A stretch of DNA of 31,796 bases from Chara braunii. Its lineage: Eukaryota > Streptophyta > Charophyceae > Charales > Characeae. Both the position numbers and the translations under genes were made by a program. Of this stretch, positions 1-9,441 are shown piece by piece. Under the pieces are notes generated by a model. That model was not told the origin of the DNA and did no database searches. It saw only the letters and a program-made list of their open reading frames with translations. Position 1 is the stretch's first letter. Every line of letters starts with the position of its first letter. The DNA is taken from contig BFEA01000107.1 in the NCBI GenBank assembly GCA_003427395.1, forward strand, positions 683,934-715,729, given 5' to 3'.

Positions 1-333
1 ACTGGGCTATCAGTAATAGGGAGAGGGAAGGAGTGGTAGGGTGTGAAGGGGGATGGAAAGAAGTGGTGCAAGGAACCAGCACTGGGGAAACAGGGGAGGA
101 AATGAGGGAGGGGGAGAAATGGATAGGTACTAAGAAGGCAGTAAATGAAGATTTTGTAATTCGGCCAGCGTATGCGACTGTCTTTATGGTTCTATTCATT
201 CACATGTCAGATAAGAAAATAATCGACGACTGGAGGAAATTACGCTGTGATAGGTCGGACGTCTGTTCTCAGATTTTTGCAGGTGAAGAAGCTGGGTATC
301 GGTCCCTGTATTTCAGTGCTTGTAATTTCATAT
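1..333. other. Unassigned stretch with a weak open frame
   Basis: An open frame runs on the plus strand from 33 to 416 (127 codons), but it shows no motif I recognise and it runs straight into the repeated terminal module at 334-378 and the TATA-rich repeat after it. Its C-terminal part is therefore repeat-derived. I see no other gene signal here. Confidence 0.3.
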
Positions 334-378
334 GGGACGCTGGGCCCGGTTCCCAGCACGTGCTGCTCCCCACGACTA
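334..378 (+). repeat. Shared terminal module, copy D
   Basis: This copy of a ~55-nt module begins GGGACGCTGG and contains CAGCACGTGCTGCTCCCCAC. It recurs at 6081-6133, 11570-11625, 12852-12906, 14214-14268, 26864-26918 and 31280-31333. The sequence upstream of it (CCCTG followed by TATTTCA) also matches the 31230-31280 copy, so this is probably the 3' end of the same kind of element. No poly(A) tail follows here; the module runs into a TATA-rich repeat instead. Confidence 0.75.
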
Positions 379-389
379 GTAGAGTATAT

Positions 390-595
390 AGTAGAGTATA
401 TACTCATGCAACATAAGCGGCGATGTGTAAACACAGTCAAGCCATGACAAATGGAGAGAGGAGGCGGGAGGTGAGAAGAAGAAGAAGAAGAAGAAGAAGA
501 AGAAGAAGAAGAAGAAGAAGAAGAAGAAGAAGAAGAAGAAGAAGAAGAATCTGAAGAAGAAGAAGAAGAATCTGAAAAAGAAGAATCTGAAGAAG
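390..595 (+). repeat. Direct repeat 1 with a (GAA)n tract
   Basis: The unique part (390-473) is nearly identical to 9442-9530: AGTAGAGTATATACTCATGC followed by the same ~80 nt. It then enters an uninterrupted (GAA)n run (474-549) and a run with TCT interruptions to 595. The same microsatellite follows the same flank at 9531, so flank and microsatellite were copied together. The antisense of the TTC tract at 6271-6601 carries the same TCT-interrupted pattern. Confidence 0.85.
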
Positions 596-640
596 TTCGG
601 GTGACATGGCATCGACGGCGGCTATTGCGGCAGTGCAGGG

Positions 641-980
641 AAGTGCTGCTGGACTTGCGGCGCGGCGGCACTTGATTTTTCTGGAGGGGAAGTGCTCCCG
701 GACTTGCGGCGCGACGGCACTTGATTTTTATTTTGGCGGGGAAGTGCTGCCAGACTTGCGGCGCGGCCGCACTTGATTTTGGCAGGGAAGTGTTGTCGGA
801 CTTGCCGCGCGGTGGCACTTGATTTTTCTTTTGGCAGTGAAGTGCTGCCGGATTTGCGGCGCGACGGCACTTGATTTTTCTTTTGGCGGGGAAGTGCTGC
901 CGGATTGGTGGCACGACAACACTTGTTTTTTTCTTTGGTGTGGAAATGCTGCTGGATTAGCGACATGACAACAGGGATTT
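641..980. repeat. Minisatellite, seven units of 46-52 bp
   Basis: Units begin at 641, 690, 742, 788, 840, 892 and 944. Their lengths are 49, 52, 46, 52, 52 and 52 bp, with a partial last unit. Each starts AAGTGCTGCCGGA, passes through TTGCGGCGCG and GGCACTTGATTTTT, and ends GGCGGGG. Unit lengths are mostly not multiples of three, so the long open frames here, which shift frame between units, are a by-product of a GC-rich repeat and not evidence of a protein. The last two units are the most diverged, as expected at an array edge. Confidence 0.9.
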
Positions 981-1019
981 GCGGCACGCTAACCCCGTTT
1001 GAGTGACTGCGTTCCATCT

Positions 1020-1125
1020 TCCGTTTTCCCTTCCGTTCTCCCTTTCATTTCTCCATCTTTCTTTCTTTCGCCTCTCCTTCCTTCCTTTCTTCCCTCCTTT
1101 ACTCTTCAACTTCTTTCTATCTTTA
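1020..1125. repeat. Pyrimidine-rich tract
   Basis: About 100 nt of almost pure C/T lie on the plus strand between the minisatellite and the gag-like pseudogene. It could be a decayed microsatellite or the leader of the retroelement gene downstream; the sequence does not decide. Confidence 0.6.
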
Positions 1126-1204
1126 GCGCTGGTGCTTACACTGTGCTTAAAGAAGAGTTGACCTAGGGCAAAGTGCCCGAGCACGAGGGACGGGATAGTC
1201 CCTG

Positions 1205-2753
1205 TTGCAAGGAGGAGATAGTGTCTGCCACTTCTGCCAGCTCCCCGACAATTTCATCAGAGAATGTCCTTTTAGGAATCAGCCGAATGGGGCGGAGATG
1301 GCAGCACAGATTCGAGGTGGATCCGGTGGTAATCCAGGAGGCCTACTACCAGCACCTGGTCAAGGAGCTAGCACTTCTAACGCAATAGTTCCATACCAAG
1401 CGCCGCAGAACCAGAGCAGAAGTTATAATTACAACGGAGGAGGATACCAGTCTAACTACGGACAACGTCCTTCAAGATCCTGGTCAGGAGGGTATCGGGA
1501 TCGGAAGCGTGAGGAGGAGGACAAATTCTGCAAGTTGTTTAGCCTGTTGTCGGAACAGGTGGAAGAGCGGGGGCAACGGAAGCATGAAACCGCCAAGTTG
1601 GAACTGCTGGAGGAAGAGAAGAAGAGACTACAGGCAGAAGAAGAGAAATGACTTCTTGCTGCCAAGGAGTGGGAGCAGCAGGAGGCAAGATTGGGGAAGA
1701 TTGTTAGAACGAGTGTTAAGGCAGTCTGTGAATCTGCGCCTGGGAGGAAGGTCGACATTCCCGATGATGACGAGAGTGAGATTAGCAAGCTACAGGAGAG
1801 GACAACGGGTGCAACCAGTGAATATCGGATTGAAGCCTTGCGAAAGGAGAAAGAAGCTTTGCTGAGGAGTAAGGACCAAGAGGGCGAGGAGGAGAGACTC
1901 AGGCAGGAGATTGCCGAGTTGAGAAGTAGAAAGGGTAAGGAGAAGATTGATGAAGGGAGGCAGGACGAGATTGTGGCACTACAATTACAAAGCAAGGAGC
2001 TAAGCTCATATCGCACCATCATCGAAGAAAAGAACGCGGAAGTTGCGGCAGTATGAGCGGAGAATGAACATCTCAAGAAACACTTCAATGAGCTACGTGA
2101 CGAGTTTGTGAGTTTATGAGGGAAGAGAGCATCAGAGGCTGTTACGATACAGAACCCTCTAAGCTTGAGGAACCGCTTCGGGGGAGGCAGCGAGCGGATC
2201 CCAGTACTACTGCCATGTATACCCCTAAAGACCTTGGAGCACTCCGGAAGGCGTATTAGGCAGCTCTTCAGAAGAAGAAGATGGCGGTACAGGAAGTGGA
2301 ATTCATGAAGGAGAGAATGGCATGCGTTGCGGCCTCAAGAATTCGTATCAGCACTCGTAGGGTTTCGGCGAGAAAAAACACACCACGAAACTTGAAGGGG
2401 ACCTTTGAAACGGTGGAAGTGGAATCGGACGGGAAGGGGCAAGAAAAAGGGAAAGGAAAGGATGAGGAAATCGCTCGGAACTCAGTGGACGCTGCTCCCG
2501 ATTTGGAGGGGGCGAAGATGGCAAAGTTTCGTGACAAACGGCTGAAGGAACTCCGCTTGGCCAAGAAGTCGGACATGGAGAAAATTTGCGATGAGGAAGG
2601 GATAACCTTAAGCTTGAGCAGGCCAAGGCTGACGTGGCCGAGATCCGCACTAGCAGGGACTTTGATACCTCGTTGAATGAGAAAGGTAAGCAAGAAGAGG
2701 AGGATGTGGACCAGCGCTATGCCACATCTATGGAAGAGGTCAACGAGGAATGA
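1205..2753 (+). pseudogene. Broken gag-like zinc-knuckle / coiled-coil gene
   Basis: This is the remnant of a retroelement gag-like gene. It opens with a zinc-knuckle-like stretch, CHFCQLPDNFIREC, which has the CX2CX4-X-X4C spacing of a CCHC knuckle but Asn where the zinc-binding His should be. A Gly/Asn/Tyr/Gln-rich linker follows, then a long Glu/Lys/Arg-rich segment that should form coiled coil (about 1500-2110). Further on come a conserved-looking block (2281-2560) and an acidic tail ending at 2753. It is broken by in-frame stops at 1649-1651, 2054-2056, 2117-2119 and 2257-2259 and by frameshifts near 2120-2160 and 2600-2612. Reading continues sensibly on both sides of each break, which shows it was once one frame of about 500 codons. 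Similar CCHC/coiled-coil proteins are abundant in charophyte algae, from memory. No protease, RT or integrase follows, so it is a gag fragment or a domesticated-then-dead gag gene. Confidence 0.7.
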
Positions 2754-3774
2754 GAAGACTCCCTGGGCGTAAGGCATCTTTGGGATCTAGCCTTGTGTTG
2801 TCGGGATTATCGGGATGACCTGCCTGCAGCGGAGATTTTGTGTATCTATCGATCGATTATTATTCTTTTGATTCTTAAAGGTGAAATTAATTGGTGCATT
2901 AAGTTTCGAGATCTATTGTTAACTCTAGCGGTCAGCGACTATGATTTCCTTAAATGTTTGGGTCCAGTTATTTATGCCCTTGTATCACCCTGGCACCATC
3001 ATGTATATATCTGTTGTACAAATAGGTCGGTTGCAACTAAGTGGAAGGAGCATGTCACGATGACACTATCACAAGGAAAAATACAGGGCAACAGGAAGCT
3101 TTATAGATGGTTGTGAAGGGTGGGGTTAAAGTGCTACGTTGCTATACGCATATTCGTCTGCTCCCAACGAGATCTGATTGTCTCATATAATTTTTTCATT
3201 GAGACATTTGACCCCTCTTTGAACTCCACTACTATTAACTGTAGATCGCAAAGAGCTTCTCGATCGAGTAAGAAAAAAAGATTACGGAAGAACAGGAATA
3301 TTGTCAGGAACAACAATACAAGTCTTCGTCTTCATTTTCCTCTTCCCTGTCTGTTTCTGCTCCCTTCGTTTTTGTCTCACCATTCGGTCCTCTTTCTGTT
3401 AGCTTGGTATCGATTCCTCAACAAGTTGTAGATATAAAGATTCAAACTCCCTTCTCAATCTTCATTCGGTCAGGTACAAAACTGGTTGAGAAATGGAAAC
3501 TTGTACGTCGCTTGTTCGGTTCCTCCACCATCTCCACCAAAGGTCTTCCAATCTCTCTACTTAAAATTATCGTTGTTGGTTTGCTACAAATCGGTGTATT
3601 TTCTTCCACACGGTTACACGCTTCTATTCTCAGTCTCTTCCATTAAAAAACACTCTTGTCCGACTACTCAGTAATCCATCTTCGAGAAAGGAACTTAGAC
3701 ACTAGGAGCTCTCCTCCTCTATTAGATCCTACGACGTTGTCCATACTTCTTCCAATAGAAGTTCTCGGTCCTCC
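2754..3774. other. AT-richer region upstream of the RT pseudogene
   Basis: Base composition shifts here from the GC-rich, purine-rich pseudogene to AT-richer DNA that continues to about 5600. Several short open frames exist (3120-3431, 3404-3646) but none carries a motif I recognise. The region is probably the 5' part of the Penelope-like element whose RT starts near 3775, but its left boundary cannot be fixed. Confidence 0.4.
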
Positions 3775-5595
3775 TTGAAGCTGATTCTTTCTCATGTTTG
3801 TCGGAAAAGTCCGTCTGCGAGATTGGTAATTAGGATTCAGTTTGATGACAAGTTGATTGAAAATGAAATTCGTAATGTATGTAAGAGGATCATTCGAAAT
3901 CAGGATATGCCACCGCAATACTTAGATCTTGTATGTCGCCGCTTTATGTTGGTTTGGACTAAGAATAATAATATAGGTGATCTTTTACACAATTTTCGCA
4001 AATATGCTGCAAATAATAAACCGTTGTGTTCTTGTGTTGGAATACACGTCAGGTTCTGTCGACGAGATGGTCACATGTCCTTTAGATTTAGCGAGGTCGA
4101 CTTCATTCCCTTTTTCCTGACTAACTCCAAGGATATTGTTTATCCAAATTTCTATACTAATAGGGGTCAGCTTAGTAAGCAGATCGCCACTGCACTTTCC
4201 CCTTTTTTTGATAAACAGATTGAAGTGTCTGCTACTCAGGTATAGGATTGCATTTCACTTAGATCTAATGAGCGAAGATGTATCAAGATTCACAAAGTAA
4301 TTGGGTACAAGGAAATATTTGAAGGTCTTGTACTTTGTCCGCTCGACCACAACGCGAGAGATACATATGCTTGTTGTCCGATGGTGTACGCACAAGGATT
4401 AGCGAAGTTATTTGCGGATAATCCAGGGATGCAAATTGAGAGTGATGATGAAGCTTCAATTCTGGTTAGGTATAGGCAAGGCTACAAGGCAGAGAAGTTC
4501 GGTTGCTTGGCTTTGTGGGCAGGGAAAGGTAGATTAGATAGATTTTATGTAATACTGAAGCACAAAGATATTAACAAGGGGAGACTTATTTGCCCATCAT
4601 GGTCTGAACCTTCGAGACGAGACGCTAGCATTTACTTTACTTGTGTAAACGAGTTTTTGAGGAGATTACCATCATGTAGTCACTTTAATCTTTGCAGCAT
4701 GCATTTGTTGCCTTCCTTTCTACGAACGGTCAATCGGGACATCGAGGACGGGATGCGTTGTTGGCGGGGAGTTTTGATATGAAGGAAATGTTTTGCTTTC
4801 TACCACACTCAACGATCATTGGTGCAATTGAATGGGCGGTCTACCTTTTTGAGGATAATGGATATTGCAAGTGTTTGATTCACGCAAGGAAGAAGCAAGT
4901 GGGACTATGTAAAGTCGCAGTGAGTAAAATTGGCTATAAGGCTGTAAAGTTATCCACCTTGATTAGATTTATCGTGTATGATTTGAGGAATACTTTCACT
5001 ATGGCCAATGGGTAAATCTTCAAGTCTTGCCCTCGCCTGTTTGATGTGTGCTCATAGTGAATACATGTTTTTACAGGGCTTGGGCAACGATGCCAAGTTG
5101 GTACGAGGATGTAGATTGGTGGACAATGTCTCGAATTTTATTAGGATTAAGAATAATGACGTAGGATGCAGAAATAAGGTAGAAGGGATACTTGTCAGAT
5201 TCCAGGAGAATTGTTATGATAAACATCAGGTACTAGAAAAAACCAGTGTGGGGCTCAACTGGCCGTATTTGGGATGCTACATTCGGGTAGGGCAGAAAGC
5301 AGCTAAAGCATACTGTCAGCCCATGCATAAGAATCAGGAAAGTCTTACGTGCGGAGGTAATATTATTTTTCGACACCTACAAAATTTTGATTCTTTTTGC
5401 AGCAAGAAACAAAAAGCAGCGGTGATTTATTCATTTCTGCAGAAGGCGTATGACATGGGCACATTACATGTCGCAGAAACTTCCTATCTTTTCGCCCTGA
5501 AGGTCGAAACCCGTCAGAGGAACTTTCCTGATTCTATTTTTGATAAAGCGTTGACAGTGTTCAACACTAAGGTGGGAGGGGTCTGGTCGAACTAG
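3775..5595 (+). pseudogene. Penelope-like reverse transcriptase, broken
   Basis: The frame pieces 3775-4245, 4246-4690, 4690-5004 and 5005-5595 join into one reverse transcriptase of about 600 codons. Visible RT blocks in order are: a fingers motif LKHKDINKGRLICP; motif A GSFDMKEMFCFLP (pattern SFDIKxMFTxLP); motif B PMGKSSSLALACLMC; motif C RLVDNVS; and a motif-E-like WPYLGCYI. A Lys-Gln-Lys-rich stretch and a C-terminal RNFPDSIFDKAL block follow, as in the tail of Penelope-type RTs. Damage: an amber stop at 4243-4245, a frameshift near 4690, a frameshift just before 5005 (which restores the Pro of motif B), and Asp-to-Asn in the second catalytic Asp of motif C (VDD expected, VDN seen). No GIY-YIG endonuclease is visible after the RT, so it resembles endonuclease-lacking members or has lost that domain. 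The alternative is another non-LTR or retron-like RT. Confidence 0.7.
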
Positions 5596-5835
5596 GTTCA
5601 TTGTTTCACCAGCTGGACCTCTTGGATTGAACCATGAACTAGTTGGTAGGGAACTGTCAACCTTTTGGTGGCCTGGGCCAGCCCGGTCCGGTACTGCCGG
5701 GTTGTTTTTTTGCGGATTTCCTTTCTGATCCTAGTTGATGGTAGTATATAAGATGGTTCACTATTTCTATTTGTCAACCAGCGCAACCCCTGACAATGAC
5801 CGATACACTGGCGGACCGGCCGAAACACGTGTAGG
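5596..5835 (+). other. 3' noncoding part of the Penelope-like element
   Basis: This segment is repeated in reverse complement at 9848-10020, which proves it belongs to the element and not to the flank. The region 5753-5835 (about 85 nt) is missing from the second copy, so it is either an insertion here or a deletion there. Confidence 0.75.
5745..5752 (+). promoter_or_regulatory. TATA-like site (TATATAAG) ahead of the tandem units
   Basis: TATATAAG lies 84 nt before the first 105-bp terminal unit and is kept as TATATAGG in the second copy near 9863. Penelope-like elements often carry a promoter in their terminal repeats, so this may be the element's core promoter. No transcription data are available. 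Confidence 0.3.
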
Positions 5836-6029
5836 GTAATCGTCAGTTGAGGACTCCGTGCTATGACCTTCGTGCCATCTTTGTTTACCTATTAGCTATC
5901 ATCAAAGATTACACGAGCTGATTGCGCTCGGGGGATTAAGGTAATCGTCAGTTGAGGACTTTGTGTTATGGCCTTCGTGCCATCTTTTTTTTTTTTTTTT
6001 TTTTTTTTTTTTGGTTAAAAACACCCCCA

Positions 6030-6076
6030 CCAGTGTTAGTGGTGTTGATAAGAGCAGACACCACTAGCACCTGGGG
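6030..6076 (-). other. Stem-loop next to the poly(A) tail
   Basis: CCAGTGTTAGTGGTGT pairs with ACACCACTAGCACCTGG across a ~12-nt loop, with one bulge and one G-T pair. The homologous copy at 26806-26861 keeps the stem although bases differ. A conserved hairpin beside the tail is what reverse transcriptases of stringent-type LINEs recognise, so it may be the priming signal. Confidence 0.6.
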
Positions 6077-6080
6077 AGAG

Positions 6081-6133
6081 CCTCCATCTATTGGTGGGGA
6101 GCGTCACCTGCTGAAAAACGGGTCCAACGTCTC
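6081..6133 (-). repeat. Shared terminal module, copy A
   Basis: This is the module described for 334-378, reverse complement, with several substitutions. It is followed in sense orientation by the tail hairpin and poly(A). Confidence 0.75.
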
Positions 6134-6270
6134 TTATACAGACTGAAATACATAAGAAAACTTATGGTACGGTCCTGCCAGCATTGATTGTCCCAGGATC
6201 CATCTTTGTTTACCTATCAACTATCATCGAAGATTACACGAGTTGATTGCGCTCGGGGTCTTCGTCATAT

Positions 6271-6601
6271 TTTTCTTCTTCTTCAAAATTTTTTTCTTCT
6301 TTAAATTCTTCTTCAGATTCTTCTTCAGATTCTTCTTCAAATTCTTCTTCAAATTCTTCTTCAAATTCTTCTTCTTCAAAAAAAAAAAAATTCTTCTTCA
6401 ATTTTTTTTTCTTCTTCTTCAGATTCTTGTTGTTCTTCTTCTTCAAATTCTTCTTCTTTTTCTTCTTCTTTTTCTTCTTCTTCAGATTCTTCTTCTTCAG
6501 ATTCTTTTTCAGATTCTTCTTCTTCTTCTTCTTCTTCTTCTTCTTCTTCTTCTTCTTTAGATTTTTCTTCTTCTTCGGATTCTTCTTCAGATTCTTCTTC
6601 T
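6271..6601. repeat. (TTC)n microsatellite with AGA interruptions
   Basis: A tract of about 330 bp of TTC triplets, broken by AGA, poly(T) and one poly(A) run. It begins about 15 nt after the end of the Penelope-like terminal unit. Long open frames on both strands here (poly-Phe, poly-Glu/Ser, poly-Lys) are artefacts of the repeat. Confidence 0.95.
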
Positions 6602-7249
6602 CCCACCACTCAAACACATAGTCGTCGGCCTCTGATGCAAGCGCACTCCCATTCCCATAAGGTGGGACATGGGCTCTTGATCTCACAAGCGCTAGTTCGA
6701 GTATCAGCGCGGCAAAAATAGGTCTGACGTCCGAATTTTTGCATCGCAACTGTCAACACGACGCAACCGCTTTTTTTAGCGTACCTAGGTCGTGAATCGC
6801 GCGGCTAGGATAGGTCTTTAACTTAAACATTCTACGTTCGTGTGCCTCCGCGACCCTTCTAGAAACCACATATGACTAGTCATACTGCCGATCACAAGCG
6901 TCTGGATTAGAAAAGTTATAGTCTCTCGGTCATAGGCTAGTCTAAAGAGACTTCTGGCAGACGTCAGTCTCATCAAGTCCTTCAATTTAACGAAAAGGTC
7001 AGACAACGTCTGACATCGAAAAACTCGAGCAGCTACCCTTGTAAGGGTTTTTGCTCCGACAATTTTTTTTGGAGGGGAACACCTGTCGAGCGCATCGGCC
7101 CCCGCCTTTTCTCGCGAAGAGGCGAGAACCCTCCCGACCATGTCACGCAGGAGTTTAAACAAAACAAAAAACAGAGACAACTCGGGAACGACGCATAATA
7201 ACCCCGCGATCAGCAGAGACGATCGCGGTTGCGTCGCCCCTTCGCCGCT
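6602..7249 (-). mobile_element. Possible internal leader/gag start of an LTR element
   Basis: On the minus strand this lies just inside a candidate primer-binding site. It contains a 120-codon frame (7180-6818) and a second frame from 6749 into the TTC tract, neither with a recognisable domain. If the LTR call is right this is the untranslated leader and the start of gag, cut off by the microsatellite. Confidence 0.3.
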
Positions 7250-7265
7250 CTCGCCGGGTGCGCCA
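7250..7265 (-). other. Candidate tRNA primer-binding site
   Basis: On the minus strand TGGCGCACCCGGCGAG follows a TG...CA-type terminus (TGTACA at 7268-7273) after two bases. TGG at this place is the complement of a tRNA CCA end, the usual layout at the inner edge of a 5' LTR. The matching tRNA was not identified. Confidence 0.35.
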
Positions 7266-7267
7266 GT

Positions 7268-8500
7268 TGTACATTTTGGGGTTCCCTATGACAGGATAGG
7301 TTTCCGCGAGGCATAAGCTTTCTTCCCTAAGGGGTTGTCACCACCCTTAGGGGCGCATCCCGACCGAGCTACTGACCCACGTGAGAAAGTTTTTACATGC
7401 AATCGCAGAGGTGGATCAACCGAGGGTGTTTGCTTGCTCGCTGTAGTATAGGTACACGTGATAAAACGCCTACCGAATTCGGATGTCGTTCATCACGTAG
7501 GGCGCTGATCTCCTAAGGATGAAGCGTATACCGGTCGACTAGGACAGTCTCAACCAAGCGTGAAACCCCCAACTCAATCCTAGTTCCTTTAGACACTACT
7601 CAAAACAAAATTATAACACCCACATATATTTACATCAAAAGAAATCGACCATAGTCGATTGAAAGATACATTCAATCAAAAAATAATCGACCGTAGTCGA
7701 CGGGAACATATATCCAATTTGAAATGATAACTGAATGAATCCAAATCATCATTAGATACATCCAATAACACAATATCAAAATAAAATTCAACCACCCTGG
7801 ATCGAATTCCACAAAACTCATACAGTCGCCAACGAGGAGTTGACTTTCGACAATAACCTCGATGCAGCCGACAAGGTAGTCGGTATGTCTTAGTTTTTAC
7901 TTGATGTGATGCGCAGCCAAAGTTATTCATCCCATCCTACCGCTGAGTCGGCGCTGACCTAAGATTGAGCACGCACACACCCGTCTGCATACGTTTCTCA
8001 ATCTTATTGGATGACGGGCTGCTTTGCGGATGATTCTTGATCAGGGGCGTTGCTTGAAGTGTTGCATGCCTCTCCCTCTAGGAAGTGGTCTGGGAAACTC
8101 CTCCTCCTCATCCGAGCACAAGACTCGAATCTTAGAAGTCGGGTCGTCTCCACCGAATCGACAAAGTACCCCCCGTAGAACGGTCCACTCTGGGTCGATA
8201 ACATGGCCGGCTCCTAAAGCAACGAATCATCGCCCCAGATGCTTTCTGAAGAAAGAGAATGTGTTCACCACAAGTAAATTTTCAGTTGTCCCCTTCGTCT
8301 CTTGCCCAAGGTAACTCAAACGAAAAGAGATAGAAAAAATAGAGAATGAGAACCATTTAAATTTTAAACAGATAAAATTCATTCAGGAAAGAAATGGTCA
8401 ATCTTTGGGAAAAGACTACGTTCGTTTGACCTTATCTGCTTTATTTGATTCGAATTCGTTTTACGGTGCGCACAAAATTGACATTTTTCAAAACAACCAA
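7268..8500 (-). mobile_element. Candidate LTR (outer end not located)
   Basis: The inner edge is TGTACA at 7268-7273, next to the candidate primer-binding site. A TATA-like stretch (minus strand, near 7622-7632) would suit an LTR promoter. I could not find the outer TG end, a partner LTR or a target-site duplication, so the right limit given is only a rough bound. A short palindrome ATCGACCATAGTCGAT (around 7645) recurs in altered form at 7688 (ATCGACCGTAGTCGAC). Nothing else is recognisable from 7268 to 8800. Confidence 0.25.
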
Positions 8501-8879
8501 CCCTTCTTGGCATGCAGGCTGGTGAGAAGTCAAAAGAGGACACTCTTTTTCCATTTTCTCAAATAGGTATAATCAATCTCCTTTGCAAGCATCCTTCTAC
8601 CTACCTGCTCAATACGCAGAGACAAAAAGTTCAAGAGAAAACCAGTGCAATCCCATGCTCAAGTCAGACCTTTCCATTCACATGCATGATACGCACAACT
8701 TTCCTCTACCTTTTCAACGAACATTCAATGAACAGGGTCAAGCAAAGTGTGGGTTCACACAGGTGTGAACGGAAATTTGAGTCAATCAACTGACTGATCT
8801 TGAGTGAAGTGGTGTCGAACGCGCCCTGACTCACTGAAGAAAGTAAAAAAAAAATATACTTATCGCCAAAGAAAACTGC
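8501..8879. other. Unassigned stretch
   Basis: Short open frames only, with no motif recognised and no repeat found elsewhere in the window. Confidence 0.3.
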
Positions 8880-9260
8880 AGTCCCAAGGCAAGTCTCAAG
8901 CCAACTGCTTGTCCCAATCTGTTCCCGATTCGCAAGTCCCACACGCGGTAGTCCCAGATTCGATGGCGGCAAGTCACACGAGTCCCAAAAAAAATGTTGG
9001 TTCCAAGACAGTCTCAATTGGTCCCATGTCTGTCCCAACCGGTCCCAAGTGGTCCCAGATGATCCTACGCCACCAACCACCTTGTCAAAAAACCTTTGAC
9101 CATAATAACTTCATGTCGCACTTCAAAAGAACCCGAGTTCCACTAAACCCAACCAGTCCCGAGATTGTCGCTGTGACCGCATATGCTCCGCGCCGGTCCC
9201 AGCTGGTCCTAGGCAGCCCCAAGTGGTCCGGCACCACTGCCTCAAGAGCCGAGGCAGTCC
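8880..9260. repeat. Degenerate GTCCCA-type short tandem repeat
   Basis: GGTCCCA, AGTCCCA and TGTCCCA recur many times at irregular 8-20-nt spacing, most densely at 8995-9060. On the minus strand the repeat translates to Trp/Asp/Gly-rich peptide in more than one frame. This looks like a decayed minisatellite and not a conserved protein. Confidence 0.6.
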
Positions 9261-9441
9261 CAACCCCCAACACTCACTCCTTACACAAATTTCGTAGTGT
9301 CGTGCGCGCTAATTGCCACCACATCACGTTGCCGCCGCCGCACACTCTAACTCTGGTAGCACAACCTCATCAAACAAAACAGATGTCGCGCCATAGAAAA
9401 AAAACTCCGCCGCCCCCGCCGGTTCTCTATGTGTATGTCAC

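Larger units (their letters stand above)
5985..6207 (-). mobile_element. Short poly(A)-tailed retroposon with an 8-bp target-site duplication
   Basis: Inserted on the minus strand: its poly(A) tail reads as 28 T (5985-6012) on the plus strand. The host unit reads CCATCTTTG in the intact neighbour; here CCATCTTT stands on both sides (5980-5987 and 6200-6207), a clear target-site duplication with the tail joined to it. The body is about 190 bp. It carries a stem-loop next to the tail (about 6030-6076), the shared terminal module (6081-6133) and about 65 nt of unique sequence. It is homologous to the 3' end of the larger insertion at 26733-28962, so it is either a 5'-truncated copy of that element or a SINE sharing its tail. 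Confidence 0.85.
5836..6256 (+). repeat. Two tandem ~105-bp terminal units of the Penelope-like element, second one interrupted
   Basis: Unit a (5836-5940) and unit b (5941-5987 plus 6208-6256) both start GTAATCGTCAGTTGAGGACT and end GATTGCGCTCGGGG. Unit b is split by a poly(T)-led insertion. The inverted copy at 9636-9847 also carries two tandem units, so the duplication predates both insertions and is part of the element's architecture. Each unit starts GTAATC and contains GATTACACGAG, giving partial self-complementarity. Confidence 0.85.

Noticed and set aside
376-914. Long open frames on the minus strand with poly-Phe, poly-Ser and Ala/Leu/Pro-rich repeats
   Set aside because: They are the translated GAA tract and the 52-bp minisatellite; the unit length shifts frame and different frames give equally long peptides.
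1456-2088. 210-codon Ser/Leu-rich minus-strand frame
   Set aside because: It is the antisense shadow of the Glu/Lys-rich coiled-coil part of the gag-like pseudogene.
5798-5844. Possible hammerhead ribozyme ahead of the terminal units (CGAAAC with a GTA site and GAC-GAT / ATC-GTC pairing)
   Set aside because: Penelope-like elements can carry hammerheads and the outer stem does pair with one bulge. But the CTGANGA core reads CTGGCGG, no proper stem II loop can be drawn, and the second copy lacks the region.
6234-6749. Lys/Asn/Glu-rich and Phe-rich frames over the TTC tract
   Set aside because: Pure microsatellite translation on both strands, with no conserved flank.
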